From: Geopseudomonas sagittaria
GTDB lineage: Bacteria > Pseudomonadota > Gammaproteobacteria > Pseudomonadales > Pseudomonadaceae
NCBI RefSeq assembly: GCF_900115715.1
Contig: NZ_FOXM01000013.1
Coordinates: 62,001 to 126,000, forward strand
DNA length: 64,000 nucleotides
Reading direction: 5' to 3'
Part shown: positions 35,569-44,632 of the stretch, piece by piece
Numbering within the stretch: the stretch's first letter is position 1
Layout of the letters: every line of letters starts with the position of its first letter
Translations under genes and position numbers: made by a program
Notes under the pieces: model-generated
What the model saw: the letters and a program-made list of their open reading frames with translations, nothing else
Database searches by the model: none
Told to the model about the DNA's origin: nothing

Positions 35569-37806
35569 TCAGCGCTGGAACAGGCCCTTGAGGGCGTCCT
35601 TGAGTTCCGGGCTGACCTTGTCGCCGAGCTTCTCGTCGAGCTTCTCGGTCAGCTTCTCGCCGGCCAGTTTGGCGGCGATCTTACCGAGGCCGTCCTGGTC
35701 CAGGCGGCAGGCCTTGGCGCCCAGCTCCAGCGGGCCGCGGCAGCGCAGCGGCCATTCGATGCCGACGTAGCGTTCGTTGACCTGGCAGGCCGGGTCGGGC
35801 ATCTCGCGCTGGTCGCCTTCGAGCACCACGCCGACGCGGTAGTCGAGGCCGAGCACGCGCAGGTCGATGTTGCCCTTGCCGTTGACGGTCAGGCCGGGGA
35901 TGCGCGCGCGCAGGTCCTGGTTGCTGGCCACGCCATTGCGCAGCAGCAGGCTGCCGCGCAGTTCGCGGAACGGGGTGTCCTTGTCGGTGAATTCGCGGCT
36001 CGGCACCTTGCGGTTGAGGGTGGCGATGCCACGGCACAGCTGCTGCTCGAGGTTGGCGTCGGCCAGCGCGCCGTCGTCGATGACAAAGCTGGCGTTGCCG
36101 CCGAGGCTGTCGATCAGCGCCTTCTCGCTGTTGCCGCGGGCCTGGAGATTGGCGTCCAGCTGCAGGTTGCCGCGCAGCGGCGGTTTTTCCTCCGGCTTGA
36201 GGGTCTTGAGCAGGCGCTCCAGGGGGATGTCGTTGAGCTGGGGGGCGAGCTGCAGCTGCGGTGCGTCGCTGCGCGCATCGAGGTTGCCGCTGAGGGCGAA
36301 GCGGCCGTCGAACAGGTTGCCGCGCAGCTCGTTGAGGGTGAGCTGGCCGCCCTGGGCCTTGAACTTGAGGCTGGCGCTGTCGATCGGCAGCTTGCGCAGG
36401 GTCAGCTGGCCGAGGCTGAGGGCGACTTCGGCGTCCAGCTTGCGCAGGGCCTCCAGAGGCAGCAGTTTTTCCTCGCTCCACGCCTGGTTGGTCGGCTGGT
36501 TCGGCAGCGGCGTGCTGCCGTTGCCGGCACCCTGGGCGACCTCCTGCTTGACTTCGGCCTTGCGGCTGGCGCTGGCGGCATCGGCTTGCTGGCTCGGCGG
36601 CGCCAGGTAGCGGTCGAGGTCGAGGCGGTTGCCCTTGAGCTGGGCGCGCAGGCTCTGCCGGCTGAAGTCGGTCACCGCGAGCTGGCCGGTGAAGCTGCTG
36701 TCGTCGAGCTGCAGCTTGAGGTCCTGCAGGGTCAGACTGCTCGGGCTGCCACTGAGGCGGCTGGCCAGGGCGAAGCGCTGGAGACTGTTGCCGTCGGCCA
36801 TCGGCGGCAGGCTCTGGCCGATGCCCGTGAGGAAGGCGCGCAGGTCGAACTCGGCGATCGACAGGCCGCCTTCGAGCTTGGGCTGCTTGTCCAGTTCGCG
36901 CACCTTCAGCTCGCCGAGCAGGCTGAGCTGGTTGGCGGTCAGCTTGAGGCTGTTCCATTCGGCGACCTGGGCGGCGAGGTCGGCGAGCAGCTGGCCCTGC
37001 AGGTCGAAGGCGAGGGTCTGATTGTTCAGCGGTTCGCCGGAAACCTCGCCCTTGAGCTGGGCATTCTCCAGCTGGTAGCGCTTGAGGGCGGTGTCGAAGC
37101 GCAGGCTGGCGGTGAGTTCGCCGCGGGCGCGCAGCACCGGCTGGTTGGTGCCGAAGTAGCCCTTGAGGGTCAGCGGGATGCTGGCGCCCTCGCGGATCGC
37201 GCCGGTGCGCAGATCGAGGCCTTCGAGGGTGTACTGCTGGCCGCTGCGCGCGTCGCGGTATTCGATGCGCGCGTTGCTCATCGCCAGGCTGTCGATGTCC
37301 AGCTTGAGCGCCGGGGCGGCCTTGCTCGCGGTCGTCGCCGCGGCGGGCGCCTCGCTGCCGCCGGTCGGGGTCTGGGCGGCGGGCGTTTTCGCGCCGCTGG
37401 CGGCCGGCTGGCCGATGTCCTGCCAGTTGCCGCGGCCCTTGGCGTCGCGTTCGAGGCGCAGGGTCAGGCCGTCGACGCGGATGTCGCTCATCTGCACTTC
37501 GCGGCTGAGCAGCGGCAGCACGCGCACCGACAGGCCGAGCATGCCGACGTCGGCGAACGGCTGCTGCGGGCTGGCGGCGCTGGCCAGGGTGGTGTCGTGC
37601 AGCTCCAGGCCCAGCCAGGGGAACAGGCTCCAGCCGATCTCGCCCTTGAGCTCGAGCTCCAGATTGGCCTTGTCGCGGGCCAGCTGGCGGATCTCATCCT
37701 TGTAGTCGTTGGGGTCGAACAGCTGGGTGAGGGCGAAGCCCAGCGCGACTATGACCAGCAGCAGGCCGAGCAGCAGCAGGCCGAGAAACTTGCCGAAGGT
37801 TTTCAT
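35569..37806 (-). CDS. asmA: AsmA-family envelope protein
   Basis: This 745-residue protein starts with an inner-membrane anchor (MKTFGKFLGLLLLGLLLVIVALGFALTQL) and extends into the periplasm as a beta-rich AsmA repeat domain. The N-terminal block (FDPNDYKDEIRQLARDKANL, FPWLGLELHDTTL, MSDIRVDGL) and the C-terminal block (GNLDARSDAPQLQLAPQL, GKGNIDLRVLGLDYRVGVV, PLRCRGPL) are the conserved AsmA segments. A low-complexity Ala/Pro/Thr linker occurs around residues 130-165. AsmA-like proteins form bridges that move phospholipid between the envelope membranes. It lies upstream of mutY in the same direction. Confidence 0.9.
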   Translation of the reverse strand: MKTFGKFLGLLLLGLLLVIVALGFALTQLFDPNDYKDEIRQLARDKANLELELKGEIGWSLFPWLGLELHDTTLASAASPQQPFADVGMLGLSVRVLPLLSREVQMSDIRVDGLTLRLERDAKGRGNWQDIGQPAASGAKTPAAQTPTGGSEAPAAATTASKAAPALKLDIDSLAMSNARIEYRDARSGQQYTLEGLDLRTGAIREGASIPLTLKGYFGTNQPVLRARGELTASLRFDTALKRYQLENAQLKGEVSGEPLNNQTLAFDLQGQLLADLAAQVAEWNSLKLTANQLSLLGELKVRELDKQPKLEGGLSIAEFDLRAFLTGIGQSLPPMADGNSLQRFALASRLSGSPSSLTLQDLKLQLDDSSFTGQLAVTDFSRQSLRAQLKGNRLDLDRYLAPPSQQADAASASRKAEVKQEVAQGAGNGSTPLPNQPTNQAWSEEKLLPLEALRKLDAEVALSLGQLTLRKLPIDSASLKFKAQGGQLTLNELRGNLFDGRFALSGNLDARSDAPQLQLAPQLNDIPLERLLKTLKPEEKPPLRGNLQLDANLQARGNSEKALIDSLGGNASFVIDDGALADANLEQQLCRGIATLNRKVPSREFTDKDTPFRELRGSLLLRNGVASNQDLRARIPGLTVNGKGNIDLRVLGLDYRVGVVLEGDQREMPDPACQVNERYVGIEWPLRCRGPLELGAKACRLDQDGLGKIAAKLAGEKLTEKLDEKLGDKVSPELKDALKGLFQR

Positions 37807-37948
37807 GGCGGACGAGTCCTTGTGCAATGCGGAGGCTGGGGCGAAGTATATCGCTCCGGCGCCGAAGGAGAGTCCCGGCACGCTTGCGCCGGGTCTTGCA
37901 GCAGGAGTTGGAGGGCAATTGCGCGGGGTGGTTCCCCGCGCGGCCGCC

Positions 37949-38353
37949 TCAGTCGGTGAGGTCGACCAAGGCCAGGTCCAGGCGGCGTGCCAGTGCCTGC
38001 ACTTCCAGCTGGCGGGTCGGCGCCTGCAGACGCAGGGGCTGGCAGGTCTCGCCGGCACGCTGGCGGGCCTCGGCGATCAGGCGCTGGCCGACCCCGCGGC
38101 CGCGGGTGATCTTGCGCACGCACAGGTGCGACAGGTTCCAGCCGTCGGCGTCCTGGCGCAGCCAGGCGGCGCCGAGCAGGCGGGCGTTGAAGCGCCCGGC
38201 GATCAGCCAGCCGCCGGCCAGGCCGGCGTCGATCAGGCTGGCCGCGTCGGGGTAGGGGGCCAGCAGCCAGGCGGGGGCGTCGGCGTAGATCTTTTCCAGG
38301 TCGCTACGGTCCTGCGCGCTGGGCTGGACGACGGTTTCGACAATGACGGGCAT
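37949..38353 (-). CDS. GNAT acetyltransferase-like protein, PanZ/PanM-like
   Basis: The 134-residue single-domain GNAT starts MPVIVETVVQPSAQDRSDLEKIYAD, with GAGGAG 6 bases upstream. The acetyl-CoA loop VRKITRGRGVGQRLIAEARQR is intact. The opening SAQDRSDLEKIY, the GRFNARLLGAAWL strand and overall size recall PanZ (PanM), the acetyl-CoA sensor that matures and inhibits aspartate decarboxylase PanD. The similarity is read by eye and the gene is not next to panD, so an ordinary acetyltransferase is the alternative. It diverges from hisB. Confidence 0.72.
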   Translation of the reverse strand: MPVIVETVVQPSAQDRSDLEKIYADAPAWLLAPYPDAASLIDAGLAGGWLIAGRFNARLLGAAWLRQDADGWNLSHLCVRKITRGRGVGQRLIAEARQRAGETCQPLRLQAPTRQLEVQALARRLDLALVDLTD

Positions 38354-38457
38354 GGTGCACTCCTCGGAACGATGGGCGAATCTTATGCCTTTTGCCGGGG
38401 ACGTGCTCCGAACTGCGGCACAGCCGGCGCCGGTAGCCCGCCGGGGTGGCCCCGGCC

Positions 38458-38463
38458 TATAAT
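38458..38463 (+). promoter_or_regulatory. -10 box (TATAAT) of the his cluster
   Basis: A consensus TATAAT lies 38 bases before the hisB ATG; the -35 region is poor (TAGCCC at 17 bases). The leader is too short for a histidine attenuator peptide, and none is seen. Confidence 0.5.
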
Positions 38464-38501
38464 GCGCGTTCATATCCGCCCGTGATTCTGTGGAGCTGGC
38501 A

Positions 38502-39095
38502 ATGGCCGAACGCAAGGCGTCCGTCGAGCGCAATACCCTGGAAACCCAGGTCAAGGTTTCCATCAATCTGGATGGCACCGGCAAGGCCCGATTCGACATC
38601 GGAGTACCCTTCCTCGAGCACATGCTCGACCAGATCGCCCGCCACGGGCTGATCGACCTGGATATCGAGTGCAAGGGCGACCTGCACATCGACGACCACC
38701 ACACCGTGGAGGACGTCGGCATCACCGTCGGCCAGGCCTTCGCCCGGGCCATCGGTGACAAGAAGGGCATCGTCCGCTACGGGCACTCCTACGTGCCGCT
38801 GGACGAGGCGCTGTCGCGCGTGGTGATCGACTTCTCCGGCCGTCCTGGCCTGACCATGAACGTGCCCTACACCCGCGCCACGGTCGGCGGCTTCGACGTC
38901 GACCTGTTCCAGGAGTTCTTCCAGGGCTTCGTCAACCACGCCCTGGTCAGCCTGCACATCGACAACCTGCGCGGCAGCAACACCCACCACCAGATCGAGA
39001 CGGTGTTCAAGGCCTTCGGCCGCGCCTTGCGCATGGCCGTCGAGCTGGACCCGCGCATGGCCGGGCAGATGCCGTCGACCAAGGGGTGCCTGTAA
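38502..39095 (+). CDS. hisB: Imidazoleglycerol-phosphate dehydratase
   Basis: HisB dehydrates imidazoleglycerol phosphate to imidazole acetol phosphate. The 197-residue monofunctional form begins [20 protein letters not shown] at the ATG at 38502. Metal-binding histidine motifs are [16 protein letters not shown] and [12 protein letters not shown] [28 protein letters not shown] is also conserved. It heads the hisB-hisH-(DUF2164)-hisA-hisF set and overlaps hisH by one base (TAATG). Confidence 0.98.
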   Translation: MAERKASVERNTLETQVKVSINLDGTGKARFDIGVPFLEHMLDQIARHGLIDLDIECKGDLHIDDHHTVEDVGITVGQAFARAIGDKKGIVRYGHSYVPLDEALSRVVIDFSGRPGLTMNVPYTRATVGGFDVDLFQEFFQGFVNHALVSLHIDNLRGSNTHHQIETVFKAFGRALRMAVELDPRMAGQMPSTKGCL

Positions 39096-39733
39096 TGCAG
39101 ACCGTCGCCGTCATCGACTACGGCATGGGCAACCTGCACTCGGTGGCCAAGGCGCTGGAGCACGTCGGCGCCGGTCGGGTGCTGGTGACCAGCGACGCCA
39201 ACGCGATCCGCGAGGCTGACCGCGTGGTGTTCCCCGGCGTCGGCGCGATCCGCGACTGCATGGCCGAGATCCGCCGCCTGGGCTTCGACGAGTTGGTGCG
39301 CGAGGTCAGCCAGGACCGGCCGTTCCTCGGCATCTGCGTCGGCATGCAGGCGCTGCTCGATCGCAGCGAGGAGAACGACGGCGTCGACTGCATCGGTCTG
39401 TTCCCCGGCCAGGTGCGTTTCTTCGGCAAGGGCATGGTCGAGGACGGCGAGCAGCTCAAGGTGCCGCACATGGGCTGGAACGAGGTGCAGCAGAGCATCG
39501 ACCACCCGCTGTGGCACGAGATCCCCGACGGCGGGCGCTTCTACTTCGTGCACAGCTACTACGTCGAGGCCGGCAACCCGGCGCAGGTAGCCGGCCGCGG
39601 TCACTACGGCAAGGACTTCGCCGCGGCGCTGGCCGAGGGCTCGCGCTTCGCCGTGCAGTTCCACCCGGAGAAGAGCCACACCCACGGCCTGCAGCTGCTG
39701 CAGAACTTCGTGAGCTGGGACGGCCGCCGCTGA
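39095..39733 (+). CDS. hisH: Imidazole glycerol phosphate synthase, glutamine amidotransferase subunit
   Basis: HisH supplies ammonia from glutamine to HisF. The 212-residue class I amidotransferase has [18 protein letters not shown], the nucleophile cysteine in [13 protein letters not shown], and the His/Glu of the triad in [17 protein letters not shown]. It overlaps hisB and the following DUF2164 gene (TGATG), so these genes are translationally coupled. Confidence 0.98.
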   Translation: MQTVAVIDYGMGNLHSVAKALEHVGAGRVLVTSDANAIREADRVVFPGVGAIRDCMAEIRRLGFDELVREVSQDRPFLGICVGMQALLDRSEENDGVDCIGLFPGQVRFFGKGMVEDGEQLKVPHMGWNEVQQSIDHPLWHEIPDGGRFYFVHSYYVEAGNPAQVAGRGHYGKDFAAALAEGSRFAVQFHPEKSHTHGLQLLQNFVSWDGRR

Positions 39734-39993
39734 TGAGCCGGGCCAAGGGCAAGGCGCCGCTCCTCGCGCTGGACAGCGCGCAGGAGCAGGCCGCGCAGCA
39801 GATCCTCAAGCGCTTCCTCTCCGAGCGCTTCGAGCTGGAGCTGGGCTCCTTCGAGGCGCAGGAACTGCTGGATCTGTTCGCCCGCGACATTGCCCCGCAC
39901 TTCTACAACAAGGCGATCCTCGATGTGCAGGCGCACCTGAAAGACAGGTTCGAGAGCATCGAAAGCGACTTGTGGGCGCTCGAGAAGAGCTGA
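39733..39993 (+). CDS. DUF2164 family small protein
   Basis: The 86-residue protein begins [20 protein letters not shown] at an ATG overlapping the hisH stop. The rest (ILKRFLSERFELELGSFEAQ, LLDLFARDIAPHFYNKAILD, VQAHLKDRFESIESDLWALE) is a typical helical DUF2164 domain. The function is unknown. Its place inside the his cluster between hisH and hisA recurs in pseudomonads, but no link to histidine synthesis is established. The longer frame upstream to 39511 is a shadow inside hisH. Confidence 0.88.
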   Translation: MSRAKGKAPLLALDSAQEQAAQQILKRFLSERFELELGSFEAQELLDLFARDIAPHFYNKAILDVQAHLKDRFESIESDLWALEKS

Positions 39994-40029
39994 CCCTTAC
40001 CGAATTCAAGACTTGAGCAGGTTCAACCG

Positions 40030-40767
40030 ATGCTGATTATCCCCGCGATCGACCTCAAAGACGGCGCCTGCGTGCGTCTGCGCCAGGGCCTGATGGACGA
40101 CGCCACGGTGTTCTCCGACGATCCGGTGGCGATGGCCGCCAAGTGGGTCGAGGGCGGCTGCCGCCGCCTGCACCTGGTCGACCTCAACGGCGCCTTCGAG
40201 GGCCAGCCTGTCAACGGCGAGGTGGTCACCGCCATCGCCAAGCGCTATCCGCAGCTGCCGATCCAGATCGGCGGCGGCATCCGCTCGCTGGAAACCATCG
40301 AGCACTACGTGCGCGCCGGCGTCAGCTACGTGATCATCGGCACCAAGGCGGTCAAGCAGCCGGAATTCGTCGCCGAGGCCTGCCGCGCCTTCCCCGGCAA
40401 GGTGATCGTCGGCCTGGACGCCAAGGACGGCTTCGTCGCCACCGACGGCTGGGCGGAAGTCTCCAGCGTGCAGGCCACCGACCTGGCCAAGCGCTTCGAG
40501 GCCGATGGCGTGGCGGCGATCGTCTACACCGACATCGCCAAGGACGGCATGATGCAGGGCTGCAACGTCGAGGCCACCGTGGCCCTGGCCAATGCCAGCC
40601 GCATCCCGGTGATCGCCTCCGGCGGCATCCACAACCTCGGCGACATCCAGAAGCTGCTCGACACCCGCAACCGGGGCATCGTCGGCGCCATCACCGGCCG
40701 GGCGATCTACGAAGGCACGCTGGACGTGGCCGAGGCGCAGGCGCTGTGCGACGGTTTCAAGGGCTGA
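40030..40767 (+). CDS. hisA: ProFAR isomerase
   Basis: HisA carries out the Amadori rearrangement of ProFAR to PRFAR. The 245-residue beta/alpha barrel shows the N-terminal [19 protein letters not shown] with the catalytic aspartate, phosphate-binding [17 protein letters not shown] and [17 protein letters not shown], and the second aspartate in [16 protein letters not shown] 189-base gap with a composite repeat follows before hisF. Confidence 0.98.
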   Translation: MLIIPAIDLKDGACVRLRQGLMDDATVFSDDPVAMAAKWVEGGCRRLHLVDLNGAFEGQPVNGEVVTAIAKRYPQLPIQIGGGIRSLETIEHYVRAGVSYVIIGTKAVKQPEFVAEACRAFPGKVIVGLDAKDGFVATDGWAEVSSVQATDLAKRFEADGVAAIVYTDIAKDGMMQGCNVEATVALANASRIPVIASGGIHNLGDIQKLLDTRNRGIVGAITGRAIYEGTLDVAEAQALCDGFKG

Positions 40768-40777
40768 GGTAGTGACC

Positions 40778-40915
40778 GTTCCCACGCTCTGCGTGGGAAC
40801 GCAACCGGGGACGCTTCGCGTCCCGATAACGATTGATGGCCCCATGCGCCGGTGTGGGGACGCAGCCGGGGACGCCGAGCGTCCCGAGCGGGGTTGCCAC
40901 GCAGAGCGTGGGAAC
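40778..40915. repeat. Composite REP-like element, copy 2 (hisA-hisF gap)
   Basis: The order A-B-B'-A' is the same as in copy 1: GTTCCCACGC/GCGTGGGAAC (40778-40800), GGGACGC/GCGTCCC (40808-40824), GGGACGC/GCGTCCC (40869-40885) and GTTGCCACGC/GCGTGGGAAC with one mismatch (40893-40915). The middle spacer is longer than in copy 1. The element begins 10 bases after the hisA stop and nearly fills the gap. Confidence 0.85.
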
Positions 40916-40956
40916 CATCAGCGAAGCCGGCATGCAACCGACGAGAGAGACAGACC

Positions 40957-41727
40957 ATGGCCCTCGCCAAACGCATCATTCCCTGCCTCGACGTGGACAA
41001 TGGCCGCGTGGTCAAGGGTGTCCAGTTCGAGAACATCCGCGACGCCGGCGATCCGGTGGAGATCGCCCGCCGCTACGACGAGCAGGGCGCCGACGAGATC
41101 ACCTTCCTCGACATCACCGCCAGCGTCGATGGTCGCGACACCACCCTGCACACCGTCGAGCGCATGGCCAGCCAGGTGTTCATCCCGCTGACCGTCGGTG
41201 GCGGCGTGCGCACCGTGCAGGACATCCGCAACCTGCTGAATGCCGGTGCCGACAAGGTGTCGATCAACACCGCCGCGGTGTTCACCCCGGAATTCGTCCG
41301 CGAGGCGGCGCAGCGTTTTGGCTCGCAGTGCATCGTGGTGGCCATCGACGCCAAGAAGGTCTCCCTGCCCGGCGAAACCCCGCGCTGGGAAATCTTCACC
41401 CACGGCGGGCGCAAGCCCACCGGTCTGGACGCGGTGCTCTGGGCGAAGAAGATGGAAGACTTCGGCGCCGGCGAGATCCTGCTGACCAGCATGGACCAGG
41501 ACGGCGTGAAGAGCGGCTACGACCTAGGCGTGACCCGCGCGATCAGCGAGGCGGTGGGCATCCCGGTGATCGCCTCCGGCGGCGTCGGCAACCTCGAGCA
41601 CCTGGCCGCTGGCATCCTCGAGGGCAAGGCCGACGCGGTGCTGGCGGCGAGCATCTTCCACTTCGGCGAGTACACCGTGCCGGAGGCCAAGGCCTACCTG
41701 GCCAGCCGCGGCATTGTGGTGCGCTGA
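40957..41727 (+). CDS. hisF: Imidazole glycerol phosphate synthase, cyclase subunit
   Basis: HisF uses ammonia from HisH to turn PRFAR into imidazole glycerol phosphate and AICAR; the latter enters purine synthesis through PurH. The 256-residue barrel begins [21 protein letters not shown] at the ATG at 40957, with GAGAGAGA upstream. Catalytic aspartates lie in [10 protein letters not shown] and [14 protein letters not shown]; phosphate sites in [11 protein letters not shown] and [13 protein letters not shown] terminator hairpin follows its stop. Confidence 0.98.
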   Translation: MALAKRIIPCLDVDNGRVVKGVQFENIRDAGDPVEIARRYDEQGADEITFLDITASVDGRDTTLHTVERMASQVFIPLTVGGGVRTVQDIRNLLNAGADKVSINTAAVFTPEFVREAAQRFGSQCIVVAIDAKKVSLPGETPRWEIFTHGGRKPTGLDAVLWAKKMEDFGAGEILLTSMDQDGVKSGYDLGVTRAISEAVGIPVIASGGVGNLEHLAAGILEGKADAVLAASIFHFGEYTVPEAKAYLASRGIVVR

Positions 41728-41750
41728 GCGCGCTTCGCCTGCTCCAGAAT

Positions 41751-41782
41751 GCAGAAGCCCGGGCACAGTCCCGGGCTTCTGC
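41751..41782 (+). terminator. Terminator hairpin after hisF
   Basis: GCAGAAGCCCGGG and CCCGGGCTTCTGC form a 13-base perfect stem with loop CACAGT, 23 bases after the hisF stop, followed by GTTTC. The rest of the 197-base gap to ctpA (41783-41924) holds GC-rich sequence with a TTCGCCCCGAGGTCGGG-type palindrome, and no gene. Confidence 0.75.
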
Positions 41783-41924
41783 GTTTCAGGCCTGGGCTCT
41801 CAGGCCATGCAGCCTGGAGGAGGCGCGCCCTCGCGGCGATGCGCGGTGCAGGCCCGCCAGCAGGGCAAAAGCTTCGCCCCGAGGTCGGGCCTCCCACAAG
41901 AGCCGGGGGCGTTGGCTGGAGCCC

Positions 41925-43244
41925 TTACTGCTTGCGGGTGATGTTCAGGCCCTTGAGCAGGTTGAGCGCCTGGCTCAGCTGGTAGTCCTTGTCCTGCGCA
42001 CTCACGGTGGCTGGCGCGGTCTTGCCGTTGCTCGGCCGGTCCGCGCCGCCGTTGCCGTTGCCGAGGTGGCCGGGCAGGTCGGCTTCCTTGATGCCCTGCG
42101 CCTGGCTGCTGTCGCGGGTCACCGTGCCGCGCTCGACGACGATGTCCGGGACTATGCCCTGGGCCTGGATCGAGCGGCCGTTGGGGGTGTAGTACAGCGC
42201 GGTGGTCAGCTTCAGCGCGCGGTCGTTGGTCAGCGGCAGCACGGTCTGCACCGAACCCTTGCCGAAGCTGTCGGTGCCCATCAGCACGGCGCGCTTGTGG
42301 TCCTGCAGGGCGCCGGCGACGATCTCCGCCGCCGAGGCGCTGCCGCCGTTGATCAGCACCACCAGCGGCACGCCCTGGCTGGCGTCGGCCGAGTCGGCGG
42401 AGAAGCGCAGCTCGGAGTTGGCGATGCGCCCCTTGGTGTAGACGATCAGGCCCTTGTTGAGGAAATGGTCGGAGACTTCCACCGCCGCCTGCAGCACGCC
42501 GCCGGGGTTGTTGCGCAGGTCGAGGACCAGGCCGCCGAGCTTGCCGCCGTTGTCCTTCTGCAGCTTGGCCAGCGCCTTGGCGACTTCCTCGCCGCTGTTG
42601 ACCTGGAACTGGCTGATGCGCAGGTAGCCGTAACCCTTTTCCAGCAGCTCGCTCTTCACGCTGAGCACCTTGATCACCGCGCGCTCTAGCTTGAGGGTGA
42701 ACGGCTTGCCGCCTTCGCGCACCAGGGTCAGCTCGATCTGGCTGCCGGGCTTGCCGCGCAGCTTGTCCACCGCCTCCATCAGGCTCCAGCCCTTGGTCGG
42801 CTGGCCGTCGATGCGCAGGATCAGGTCGCCGGCCTCGATGCCGGCGCGCGCCGCCGGGGTATCGTCGATCGGCGAGATCACCTTGAGCAGGCCGTCCTCC
42901 TGGCCGACCTCGATGCCGAGGCCGCCGAATTCGCCGCTGGTGCTTTCCTGCAGCTCCTGGAAGTCCTCCGGCTCGAGGTAGGCGGAGTGCGGGTCGAGGT
43001 TGCTGAGCATGCCCTTGATGGCGTTTTCCAGCAGGGTCTTGTCGTCGATCGGCTCGACATAGGCGCTCTTGATGCGGTCGAGCACTTCGGCAAAGGTGCG
43101 CAGTTCGTCCAGCGGCAGGACGGCCTTGCCGGCCACCGCGGCGCTGTCGGCGCCTGCGGCCGGCTCCGCGGCCTGCACCAGGGGCGCGGCGCCGAGCAGC
43201 GCAAGGGACAGGGCCAGGGCGGAGAGACGGAAACGCGACGACAT
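41925..43244 (-). CDS. ctpA: Carboxy-terminal processing protease (S41)
   Basis: CtpA is a periplasmic serine protease that degrades cell-wall hydrolases. The 439-residue protein begins MSSRFRLSALALSLALLGAA (signal to about residue 25) at the ATG at 43244, with AGGAG 7 bases upstream. A PDZ domain (EFGGLGIEVGQEDGLLKVIS to GQPTKGWSLMEAVDKL) is followed by the S41 core: GLVLDLRNNPGGVLQAAVEV, the nucleophile serine in NGGSASAAEIVAGALQD and the lysine in GTDSFGKGSVQT. Its regulator LbcA is not in the window. It follows the M23 gene with 26 bases between them, a pairing typical of pseudomonads. Confidence 0.96.
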   Translation of the reverse strand: MSSRFRLSALALSLALLGAAPLVQAAEPAAGADSAAVAGKAVLPLDELRTFAEVLDRIKSAYVEPIDDKTLLENAIKGMLSNLDPHSAYLEPEDFQELQESTSGEFGGLGIEVGQEDGLLKVISPIDDTPAARAGIEAGDLILRIDGQPTKGWSLMEAVDKLRGKPGSQIELTLVREGGKPFTLKLERAVIKVLSVKSELLEKGYGYLRISQFQVNSGEEVAKALAKLQKDNGGKLGGLVLDLRNNPGGVLQAAVEVSDHFLNKGLIVYTKGRIANSELRFSADSADASQGVPLVVLINGGSASAAEIVAGALQDHKRAVLMGTDSFGKGSVQTVLPLTNDRALKLTTALYYTPNGRSIQAQGIVPDIVVERGTVTRDSSQAQGIKEADLPGHLGNGNGGADRPSNGKTAPATVSAQDKDYQLSQALNLLKGLNITRKQ

Positions 43245-43270
43245 GGGGAAACTCCTGAGTGGGCGTGCCA

Positions 43271-44545
43271 TCAGCCTTGAGCGCGGCACCAGCGCAGCGG
43301 GTCGCTGGGCTGGCCCTGCTGGCGGATGGCGAAGTACAGCGCCGGGGTATCCTGACCTCCGGTGCTGCCAACGGTGGCGATGGCTTCACCGGCCTTGACC
43401 TGGTCGCCGGCGGCTTTCAACAAGGTCTGATTATGGCCGTACAGGCTGAGGTAGCCGCCGCCATGGTCGACGATCAGCAGCATGCCGGCGCCGCGCAGCC
43501 AGTCGGCGAACACCACGCGACCGGCATGGATGGCGCGCACCCGGGTGCCGGCGGCGGCGCCGATCAGCACGCCGTCCCACTTCAGCCGGGCATCGCCGCG
43601 CGGCGTGCCGAAGCGCGCCAGCAGGCGGCCGTCCACCGGCCAGGGCAGTTGGCCACGGGCCTTGGCGAATGGGCCGCCGAAGGCCGGCGTGTTGCTGGAA
43701 ACCAGCGGGCCGCTGTTCGCGGTCGCCTTGCGTTCGCTGGTGCCGCTGCTGGCGGCCAGGCGTTGCCGTTCGGTTTCCTCGCGGGCGCGCCGTTCGGCCA
43801 GCTGGCGCGCCTGCTCGGCTTCGCGAGCCTGGCGGGCCAGGGTTTCCTCGATGGTCTTGAGCACCTTGGCCAACTGGGCCTGCTCGCGCTGGCGCGACTT
43901 GAGCTGGCGGTCGCCGTCACCCAGTTCGCTGTTGAGCTTGGCCAGGGTGGCGCGGCGCTCGTCGCGGACCTTGTCCAGCGCGCTGCGGCGGTCCTGCAGT
44001 TCCAGTTGCTGGCCGGCCAGCAGTGCGTGCTGGGTGGCCAGGTCGGCCTCGATGGCCTGCAGCTGGCGCAGGGTGTCGTTGTAGCTGGCCAGTTGCTCGC
44101 TGCGCGCGCGGCTGAGGTAGTCGTGGTAGGTCAGGTTGCGCGCGAACTGTTCGGGCTGCTGCTGGTTGAGCAGCAGCTTGAGGTATTCCTGGCCGCCGCT
44201 CTGGTGGGCGGCGCGCAGCTGGATGGCGATCAGCTTCTGCTGTTCAGCGCGCTGGCTCTGGAGTTTTTTTTTCTCCTCGTCGAGGCGCTCGATCTCGCTC
44301 TCGCCGTCCTTGAGCTGCTGCTCGAGGCTGTCGATCTGCTGCTGCAGGGTGCCCATCTCGCGCTCGGTGCCCTGCAGCTGCTTCTGGATGCCGGATTTCT
44401 CCTGCTGCAGGCCGCCGAGCAGCTTCTGCAGCTCGGCGATGTCGCGCTGCGCCGCTTCCAGCTGGCGCTGGGTATCGGCGCGCTCGTCGGCGATGGCCGG
44501 GGCGAGGCAGCAGGCGAGCAGGGCAAACAGGGCGGCACGCAGCAT
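43271..44545 (-). CDS. M23 peptidase-family cell-division/peptidoglycan factor (EnvC-like)
   Basis: This 424-residue periplasmic protein has a signal peptide (MLRAALFALLACCLAPAIA), long coiled coils (about 20-285, QLEAAQRDIAELQKLLGGLQ through LNSELGDGDRQLKSRQRE) and a C-terminal M23/LytM domain (about 310-424, LARFGTPRGDARLKWDGVLI to PALYFAIRQQGQPSDPLRWC). The usual zinc ligands appear incomplete: the HxDxxxxxG-type first site is replaced, so like EnvC it probably activates amidases and does not cut. It is upstream of ctpA and downstream of gpmI on one strand. CtpA substrates in P. aeruginosa include related peptidases. Confidence 0.88.
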   Translation of the reverse strand: MLRAALFALLACCLAPAIADERADTQRQLEAAQRDIAELQKLLGGLQQEKSGIQKQLQGTEREMGTLQQQIDSLEQQLKDGESEIERLDEEKKKLQSQRAEQQKLIAIQLRAAHQSGGQEYLKLLLNQQQPEQFARNLTYHDYLSRARSEQLASYNDTLRQLQAIEADLATQHALLAGQQLELQDRRSALDKVRDERRATLAKLNSELGDGDRQLKSRQREQAQLAKVLKTIEETLARQAREAEQARQLAERRAREETERQRLAASSGTSERKATANSGPLVSSNTPAFGGPFAKARGQLPWPVDGRLLARFGTPRGDARLKWDGVLIGAAAGTRVRAIHAGRVVFADWLRGAGMLLIVDHGGGYLSLYGHNQTLLKAAGDQVKAGEAIATVGSTGGQDTPALYFAIRQQGQPSDPLRWCRAQG

Positions 44546-44602
44546 GGGCAGGGGATCCGTTCGTTGAGCGGCCTAGTATGCATCCGGGCGCAGACAAAAA
44601 GA

Positions 44603-44624
44603 ACGCCCCGGCGGAGCGGGGCGT
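44603..44624 (-). terminator. Rho-independent terminator of gpmI
   Basis: ACGCCCC and GGGGCGT form the stem on either side of an 8-base GC loop, 9 bases beyond the gpmI stop. On the minus strand the stem is followed by TTCTTTTT, a good T-run. The M23 gene starts 57 bases further on. Confidence 0.82.
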
Positions 44625-44632
44625 GATGGTTA

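Noticed and set aside
41783..41924. Small gene between hisF and ctpA
   Set aside because: Only repeat-like GC sequence; no start with ribosome site and no conserved product.
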